Below are positions 57,340 to 64,000 of a stretch of 64,000 bases of DNA, in pieces. The notes under the pieces were generated by a model that saw only the letters and a list, made by a program, of their open reading frames with translations, had not been told where the DNA came from and did no database searches. The translations under genes and the position numbers were made by a program. Each line of letters starts with the position of its first letter. Position 1 is the stretch's first letter. This stretch comes from Nectonema munidae (lineage: Eukaryota > Nematomorpha > Nectonematoida > Nectonematidae), in contig JAUIRK010000142.1 of NCBI GenBank assembly GCA_030549495.1, positions 248,001-312,000 of the forward strand, read 5' to 3'.

Positions 57340-58499
57340 TTTTATATTCATCACAATTTGTGATGAACCATTATAGTTCCGTTCTTTATGTATTTTAGTT
57401 CATTTCAAAAATTATACAGCTTCGAAACCTTAGGACATACGGAATGAAAATATCAATGTTCATTTTGGAGTTTAAAAGTCACGACTATTTTATAAATGTA
57501 CGTATATATCTGCTTCCGAGCCCTGTGGGCTGTTGATTTCTTATATTAAACTTACATTTTAAGAGGTGAAAAGTCTAGAGAAAGTGTGACAATCGATGTG
57601 TCTGGTTGAGAGTTTTATAGCTATTATTATTATTACGCGATCATAAAATATAAGATCAGTTAATTTACTACAAATGATACGTTGTTACCTAAAACCTTTC
57701 ATTTCTGTTACGAAGAAGTCTAGTTTAAGTTATTCGAAATACCATATGCTCAATCCTGGCATCCCATTTGAAATTTTCTGTTATACTGCCTTTTATGAGT
57801 GGGCACCCACAACTAGACCTGTTCAGGACCCATTAAAATTGATTCTAGTGGTTCTGTTGGGTCTGATCCTTAATTTCTTTAGTCCGATTCGATTTGGTTT
57901 TTTGATAGTATAGGCCGGTTTAAACTATAGCCAGTTTAGTCTAGTCCTAGTCTGGATATTATGAGGACCGGACTTTGAATACGTCTACCTACAACAAAAT
58001 GCACTTTTAACAAGGAAAAGAAATGTGAAATTCGAAGGTTGCAATATTGAATAAATTAGTTGTTTATTCGGCACCCGTACATTTAGCCTAGGGATATTTT
58101 GACGAACTAAAATTTACCAAGCTAACATTTGCCAGAATTTACCACTTGTCATGTAATTTCTGGTAGATAAAATTATTCATCAGATAATTTGTGTATAAAT
58201 AAAAGAAAAAAATTACGCTGTAGATTTGTAATCAGCCATGGCATATCATAGCACATTTGAGAATGTAACCTGGAGTATGTAACTTATTCATTGTGTAATA
58301 TGTGTATGTAAGTTAAGAATAGAAAAAGAAAAATTACGCTGTAGCTTTGTACACATCACACGCTTGCAATCTTACTGGAAGTAAAGTAGCAAATGGTGTG
58401 TACATTTTTGATAAAATGTCTGTTTGGCCAAATGTTGGTCCACGATCTATTCATGATATTTTGATCTTTGCTATCCTTTCTAAATCAGTATTATTTTCT
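57340..58499. other. Intergenic stretch with a small tandem duplication
   Basis: AAAAATTACGCTGTAG occurs at about 58209-58224 and 58330-58345 within a ~120-bp tandem duplication. 57785-57985 has repeated GGTTC/GGACC-like words as in some hAT MITEs, but ends cannot be fixed. No gene. Confidence 0.45.
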
Positions 58500-59290
58500 T
58501 ATTTCCAATTCCAAAAGCTAAAGGTGATCATGTTCGTGCACCCAATCCCATATCTTGTGACGTTAAAAGAGTAAAAATTGGAAAAGTTTAAGCAGAAATT
58601 AAAACGATCCTCTTTAGATAGAACGTATTTGAATGAAGTAGATCCAGCTGTAACAATAAACAGAAGAATAAGAGCTTCGCAAAGTTCACCAGTTGTGCCA
58701 ACAAACAGATCGGCTTTTAATATACTCAACGGATTTAAAAGAACTGATACAGAGGAAGATTTTTTATCAAAGAAGATAATCAGTCTTAATTTTTGGAACT
58801 GTTAAAATGATGCAACCAAGGGCACGATATCAAAATTTGTTTGTTGATGAAACTTTTAGGGCGTCTCCAAGTGTCTCTAGAGTTCACATATTTCTCAATG
58901 ATACACGTGTTGCTTGTTTGTATGGATCATTACCAAACAAACAAAGAATCATATAATAACTTTCTTCAGCTTTCAAAAACAACTTTGCCCATTAGTTTTT
59001 AAGCTATCTCAATTTTATCAAACTTTAGAACTGATACATTTGAAAGTAATTTAGAACCTATAGTTGTTATATTGGTAGATTCAGTAGAAGAGGTAGACGT
59101 GAACCTAAGTTTCCTATTAATATGGTCTAGCAGATTGAAAGATGGCCTACCAAGAAGCAATAATTCGGTGGGACCTGGCATTTGGCACTTCAAAAACTTT
59201 ACAATGTGTATCCTACAATTTAGAATTTACTTTTCTCACATTCAGAAAGAAAAAATACTCAAGAAATTATTTCCGTGAAAGCCATGTCTG
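58500..59290 (+). pseudogene. FLYWCH/MULE-type transposase relic
   Basis: VHPIPYLVTLKE then KLEKFKQKLKRSSLDRTYLN and EVDPAVTINRRIRASQSSP (58530-58690) fit the segment after the zinc finger. FVDETFRASPSVSRVHIFLN and VACLYGSLPNKQR (58838-58950) fit the MULE core (D-G-T-F...P...Y-A-L-L-P-N-K), with Asp-Glu-Thr-Phe in place of D-G-T-F. YIGRFSRRGRREPKFPINM and GTWHLALQKLYNVYP (59070-59215) match the C-terminal R-P-P-x-F-P...G-W-H block. The core second half is deleted, and frames change near 58560, 58800 and 58960. MULE transposases cut and paste DNA; related genes also occur as host genes, but this one is dead. Confidence 0.75.
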
Positions 59291-59299
59291 GTTTTACTA

Positions 59300-59899
59300 A
59301 TTCATCAAAAGATACACGCAATCAAAAACATATTTGATAAGGAAACAGTATACCTCTTTTGGATTTTTAAAAAGATTTTCTTACAATCTTAAAATGCATA
59401 TATAACACATTTTAAACTTTATAAATGATTTTTTAATGTACAATGAGAAATAAAAATATTTAAAATTTCTTTAAAAAGTATTAATTCATATTCTATCGCA
59501 TCTTGTCGCTTTAAAATGATCGCTCAGGCGTTTATCTCCACGCCGAAATTATCTTTATGTTCAATTGCTTACACAAAAGATTTATTGCACAATAAGCATA
59601 AAACACAATATGATTGTTCCATTTCACCATAAAATTAGTCTAAAGGCAGGCATACAACTGTGTGCACACTTTGCGATTGCCACTTGTTCAACGGATCGGT
59701 GATCCCTCTCATTATCAGTATCACCTGAATAAAGGGTTTCTTCCTCTTCATTTTCTCACTGCGTGGTATACAGACACAGGTCCGTACACTGTAGGCTTTT
59801 TGAGCTTCAGGGACATTTTTGCAAGGCACAGTCTCTCTTGCACTGGCGTCCGACCATCTCAGTGATCGCTTTGGCTGCTAAAGGCTTATCAGTGGTGTT
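59300..59899. other. Unassigned stretch
   Basis: The first 300 bp are AT-rich with nothing seen. 59640-59880 is GC-richer and may be the 3' part of the following element, but no protein block is recognisable. Confidence 0.4.
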
Positions 59900-60175
59900 T
59901 GACTTCAGCTAGCCATCATCTTCTGTGTAGTAGCCGTTCTACGTTGGATCCAGCCCAACTTGATGGAGAATGCTTACCTGTAAACACGTGCTTGCACCTT
60001 AATATGTGCTGCTTGCGGGCACCAACTGTAGGTCCTAATTTATCATTCTCCGACTTATATTCACAGAACAGGTAGCATAGCAACTCTGCAATCCTTTTAA
60101 TTTGCATTCCCTTTCGACTGTAGTGTAGGCATGACACATAAAATTATCTAACGTTATCAGGAGCTCTTTAATCAA

Positions 60176-60556
60176 TTAAGTATCATCAAACAGCTTTTTC
60201 AGACCTTCAACGGTGTAATTGTAAGTTTCAAGAAGGATCTCGAGCAATGTGACCTTTCCAACCCTATCAAATCTTCCTGTATTGTTGCCGCCAGATAGGG
60301 CATAGAAAGTAAGTAATGCTTTCACCTTTGCTGAGACAGAAATATCCCAGAATGGCTGGATTTTTAAAACACATTTTGTCATGGAGATAGCCGTGTGCCT
60401 AAGTAATAAATCATATTTTGCAATTACAAAGGCCATCAAATCAGTGTCAGGTGGAAAAAAGTTAGCTGCATATCTCCTAGGTTTTGGCTTGTTGAAGATA
60501 CTGTAAATCATCAGTCTGTCAACTTCTTCATGATTGTTTTCATTGAAAGGTTCCAT
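60176..60556 (-). pseudogene. FEN/XPG-like internal-domain block, 126-codon open frame
   Basis: NENNHEEVDRLMIYSIF, then FFPPDTDLMAFVIAKYDLLL and LLTFYALSGGNNTGRFDRVG. In related copies I recall H-E-E-A-D-T, S-P-D-T-D-V and G-C-D-x-T-x-R-F-x-G-K-G-K. This pattern parallels the FEN/XPG internal domain: E-A-E-A, then D-x-D, then G-x-D-Y with a helix-hairpin-helix-like G-x-G-K. Here the last Asp is Asn (GGNNT), so catalysis would be impaired. Whether the family is a transposon nuclease or a host-derived gene is unknown. Confidence 0.55.
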
Positions 60557-60644
60557 ATCCGTGTTGCTCTTCGTTTGGTTAAATGCTGAAGTTGTGACAA
60601 GCTTGAACAGAAAATTTGCTCTAGTACTAACACTTTTCTACCAG

Positions 60645-60863
60645 TTACTCGCTCAAATCAGTCATCGTCTTTTCATGCGACAGGAATCTACTCATGGTCT
60701 CATCTCTTACTTTATATTGAACTGGATCCTTCCACTGCCGTCTCTTTATCCTGCTTGCATTTTTCAAGTAATCGGTCTTATATGTGTCAAACACAAGAAT
60801 TATTTTGTCAAAGTTTTGGGTGAGACTCATCAGTTTCATAAAAAATCTGGCTAATATTGTCAC
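60645..60863 (-). pseudogene. FEN/XPG-like N-terminal nuclease block
   Basis: An open 72-codon frame: KIILVFDTYKTDYLKNASRI followed by KRRQWKDPVQYKV and MSRFLSHEKTMTDLSE. V-F-D-x-x...L-K...R-x-x-R-R parallels the FEN1/XPG N-domain (human FEN1 V-F-D-G-K-P-P-Q-L-K...R...R-R), where the Asp binds a catalytic metal. That nuclease assignment is my inference. It lies just upstream (in the - strand sense) of the 60556-60176 ORF, with a break between. Confidence 0.5.
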
Positions 60864-62170
60864 TGTTGTAGGTTTCTTAGTTATCCTTTTTTTTTACCAC
60901 TGCAACCCTCGTGATGAGATTAAAATTGTTCTCTTCAGTGGGTTCATCTTGCAGTGAATTGCATTGTGCTATTTTTTCTGATGCTGGTTGCTCAAGAATA
61001 TGGATGGCAACACTGACCCATCTGGTGCAAAAAGTTCTCTTGTTAAGATGAACTCGTCGTTGCCAAGTGTTTCTTTTTGGTCCCATCTCAGATCCACGTG
61101 GCAAGGACTATTAGTCTACCATACAGATCTTTCGTTTCTTTAATGTCAATAGTTTTGTCACGAACCTTGACAGCTTATTTCTTGTTGGCTGATATCAATA
61201 TCTTGTTGTTTTATTTTTTCACTGGTGTCCAAAGGCTGGCGTTTCCATTGATCCGTTTAGAAACATATTTTTTTGTCATCCATCTTCAATATCTTGAGTA
61301 CGAACTCATCTAAGATATGCGTGATCAAGTTGTAGTGTTTACTCATCAGTCGCAAATGGATTGCCGTGAGTCAGTAAAGCACTCTTGATTTTGCTTACTG
61401 CTATTTTTAATTGCAGTCGAATATAGATCACGGTGTTCAAGAACATGACTTCCTCCAACACAGAATTATTTTTGAACTCCTTTCAGGTAGGATATTTCAT
61501 GAGCTGTCATGAATAAGCATTCCTTTGCATTTGGGTTATTAGAACTGCTAATGAGACATGCATGAACTTTCATAAGTTTGTTAAGATTTTCGCAGGCGTG
61601 GTCTGCTCTAAAGGATACGAACGGAATGGCATTCTTGGTGATGGATATATTCCTCTCTTTAAGTTTCCTCTATGTGTTAGGGTAGTTGGCTTTCAGCGCT
61701 TGCATATCTGCTATGTAACTTTGCCAGAGTTTCTTTAGCCTGTCAATTGAAAAGGACAGCTTGTTTAATGCCTCTCTAGCTTTAAGATGAACATACAGAT
61801 CAGAATTCTAGGATGTCGCTACAAAGTATAGAATTGTCTCCACCTGATGCATATAGTACATTAAAGATGTGAGCATGGCATTCTTAGTTTTGTCTGTTTA
61901 AGACTTACTGCAGATGGATATTTGCACGCTTCACATACTCAGTTTGGTGTTATGAGCTGCCTCTTCTAGTTGAGATAACCTGTCTGGTCATGGCAGGGCC
62001 TTACATAACGGCTTCGATCCAGGTGTTGTCTATTCACGAGTATTCCATTGAAGAGCCAGGAGCTCTCAAAAGCTCAACAAATCTTGGCAGTACCTTCCCA
62101 TTCAAATCAGGTCTAGCATCAAGCAGCTGTATTGACTTCTCTTAGAGTACTCTTCGAATGAAAAGACTTA

Positions 62171-64000
62171 AATTATTATTAATATATTAGATGAGCCATT
62201 AAAATTAGAAGCGCATTAGAATCAGAGATATTGTTAAAATTTGTTCTCGGTAATCACTATTTTGAAATTCCAAAATGACCACTTCATACACCTTGAAAAA
62301 ATAGCAGCTTTTTTTCGATTCGATGTGTCTTAAAGTTTTCAAAAACATATAATTTTGCTAATTTCACAAAATTCAGAACTAAGTTTCAAATCGTTATATG
62401 ATCTTGATTCCAATTCTTCCATGTTTTGTGCACTGAAAAATAAGGACCGCGTTACTTTTACCAAACCCTTACTTGCGTTACCCATCTCTGTGTAAAAGTA
62501 CGTGTGTTATATATTATTTTCAAGAAAGTCACTTAAGAGCTTCACCATGGCAAATTGGAAAACTTGCAGGGTTGACTTCAAACCATGGTATGAAATTTTT
62601 TAAACGGCAAATGATGAATTAGATTCGTCGGCACTAGACCCCTTCATTGTTGCCAGCTGTAATTTGTTGAATGGGTTTGCAGTGGTTAGTCACAAGATAT
62701 CGAACAAAAATAATTCAAATATCTATGTCTTTGGCTAAAGGAGAGATCAAGCTAGATTCACTCAATGGGAACAGTGAATTTGAAAATCGGAACATTAGAG
62801 CGTATATAAATCTTTAACATGCAAGCATGCTTGCTGCCAATTGAAAATCATATTCATTCAAAATACTTTTTCATTTATTTTTTGTTACCGTCATGATAAA
62901 ATAAAGAGCAGATGTTTTGGTTCAGAGTATTTTTGATATTTTCAGATTTTATTTAGAAAATTAGCTTCTAATAATGACACAAAATTCTTTTAGCAACAGA
63001 AATTCGTTTTCCTGATCAAAGAGATGTTATTTATTTTCTAAAACAAAAAGAGTTTTTCATTACTCTACTGAATATATTACAAAAAAAGCGGTGTGAAAAA
63101 AACAATTAAATTTTACACCTTAACGAATTTTAGGGGAAAAACAATGACCATTTATCTATTGGTCAAAATAGAAGAAACATTCCGAGATATAATATTTGAC
63201 AACAATGCGTTCAAATTGCGTTGCCAGAATCCAAAACAAAGTAAGTTCTTAAACATAGAAAATATCCTATTTCAATGAAACTGTAAATTTATATAAAATT
63301 TTTATTTATTATATTCTTCAATAAGTTTAGTAGTATGTTAAATACTTTATCCAAAATCAATTTAAATTAAATATAAATGTTTTTATATTTTGCTGTCAAG
63401 TTACAAGTTTTAAAAGCATTTTATTTTAACATTATAAATTAGTTTCATAAAAGAAAAAACTATATCATATTTATAAATTTTTGTTTCACTTCATTTTTAT
63501 TAATTGCCCGTAAGTATACTACTACACGATTCAACATTGGACTATACATATTTGGTCAATATTTTGCTTATCAGTATGCAGTGTATTTGTCTATGATTGA
63601 TTTGCTCTCGATTAAAACACGCAATTTGCAGGACTATATATTTTCTGAAGAGTTTGGTGGGAGTTTCAATATAAAAAATAAAGATAATTCTAATAAGTTT
63701 TATTAGAAAAACAAGCAAATAAAATAAATGTATAAAAACTTGTCACATTTTAGCAGGGAGGGTAATAAAAAGATGAATTAAAATATCAGACCAGTTTTAT
63801 AATAAGACACGAAAAAGTTAAGTAATATTTATTATTATAAGAAAAATCTATGTAATATCTACTCGGTTAAAATAAACAAAATGCAGACACCCAACGGCTG
63901 TAGTACAGTCAAGGACGTAAAATTGTGTGAATTTTGATATTTTCGCAACGACTGAGTTAAAGTGTTGTCCATGAGAAATGAGTCCTAAATAATTGAAAGA
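62171..64000. other. Unassigned AT-rich stretch to window end
   Basis: No gene, RNA or repeat end recognised. A 61-codon open frame at 63093-63278 is ordinary AT-rich sequence. Confidence 0.5.

Larger units (their letters stand above)
59900..62170 (-). mobile_element. Repeat-family ORF region with XPG/FEN-like nuclease pieces
   Basis: A - strand gene-like region with several open pieces and about six or more reading-frame breaks. From N- to C-terminal: RPDLNGKVLPRFVELLRAPG (about 62110-62050), a long degraded middle, KIILVFDTYKTDYLKN (about 60805), and the block-rich ORF at 60556-60176. I recognise the block order from an ORF family that recurs in fish, cnidarian and arthropod genomes, usually without a name. 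Codon-level GC is higher than the flanks. Termini were not found. Confidence 0.55.

Overview
The window is animal nuclear DNA: AT-rich, intron-bearing and dominated by dead transposable elements. One host gene is well supported, a two-exon RAD9 checkpoint-clamp gene on the + strand (49772-50044 joined to 56391-57260, 380 residues predicted). The mix of RNase H-bearing LINEs, several hAT families, piggyBac, a FLYWCH/MULE-type transposase and recurrent invertebrate repeat ORFs suggests an arthropod, possibly a copepod; that is inference and no species is claimed.

Layout. 1-6745: two LINEs head to tail on the - strand; the first runs off the left edge and carries a piggyBac MITE, the second has endonuclease, RT, RNase H and a CCHC tail. 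6771-7330: ~150-bp tandem array. 7740-10759: a copy of an unnamed DDE-like family with a folded-back C-terminus and a second piggyBac MITE inside. 11836-14862: LINE fragment, then a piggyBac transposase remnant with its right terminal repeat. 15104-16622: LINE endonuclease fragment, then a BEL/Pao-like LTR fossil. 16623-26665: mostly unassigned AT-rich DNA with a perfect 31-bp inverted repeat (19101-19261), a pogo-like end, a second copy of the 15.1-kb LINE with its ORF1 (20390-21884), and an N-terminal fragment of the DDE-like family (24716). 26674-28545: hAT element with 8-bp target duplication. 28690-29032: possible HMG-box pseudogene. 30950-31930: LINE RT fragment. 33365-33769: hAT C-terminus. 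37500-42393: complete-ended SCAND3/ZBED-like hAT whose transposase is split by two ~150-bp-period arrays. 46858-49310: third hAT, exact 8-bp target duplication, ending ~460 bp before the RAD9 start codon.

RAD9 and the right part. The single 6.35-kb RAD9 coding intron holds a hairpin MITE, a ~1-kb MULE-like element with minisatellite ends, and a - strand LINE with endonuclease and RT remains. Downstream lie a FLYWCH/MULE transposase relic (58500-59290) and a - strand repeat ORF family whose pieces look like an XPG/FEN-type (PIN) nuclease (59900-62170), one of the two most unusual items here together with the DDE-like family at 7.8-10.7 kb. RAD9 acts in the 9-1-1 DNA-damage checkpoint clamp; nothing else here appears to work with it. 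All other coding segments are decayed mobile-element genes.
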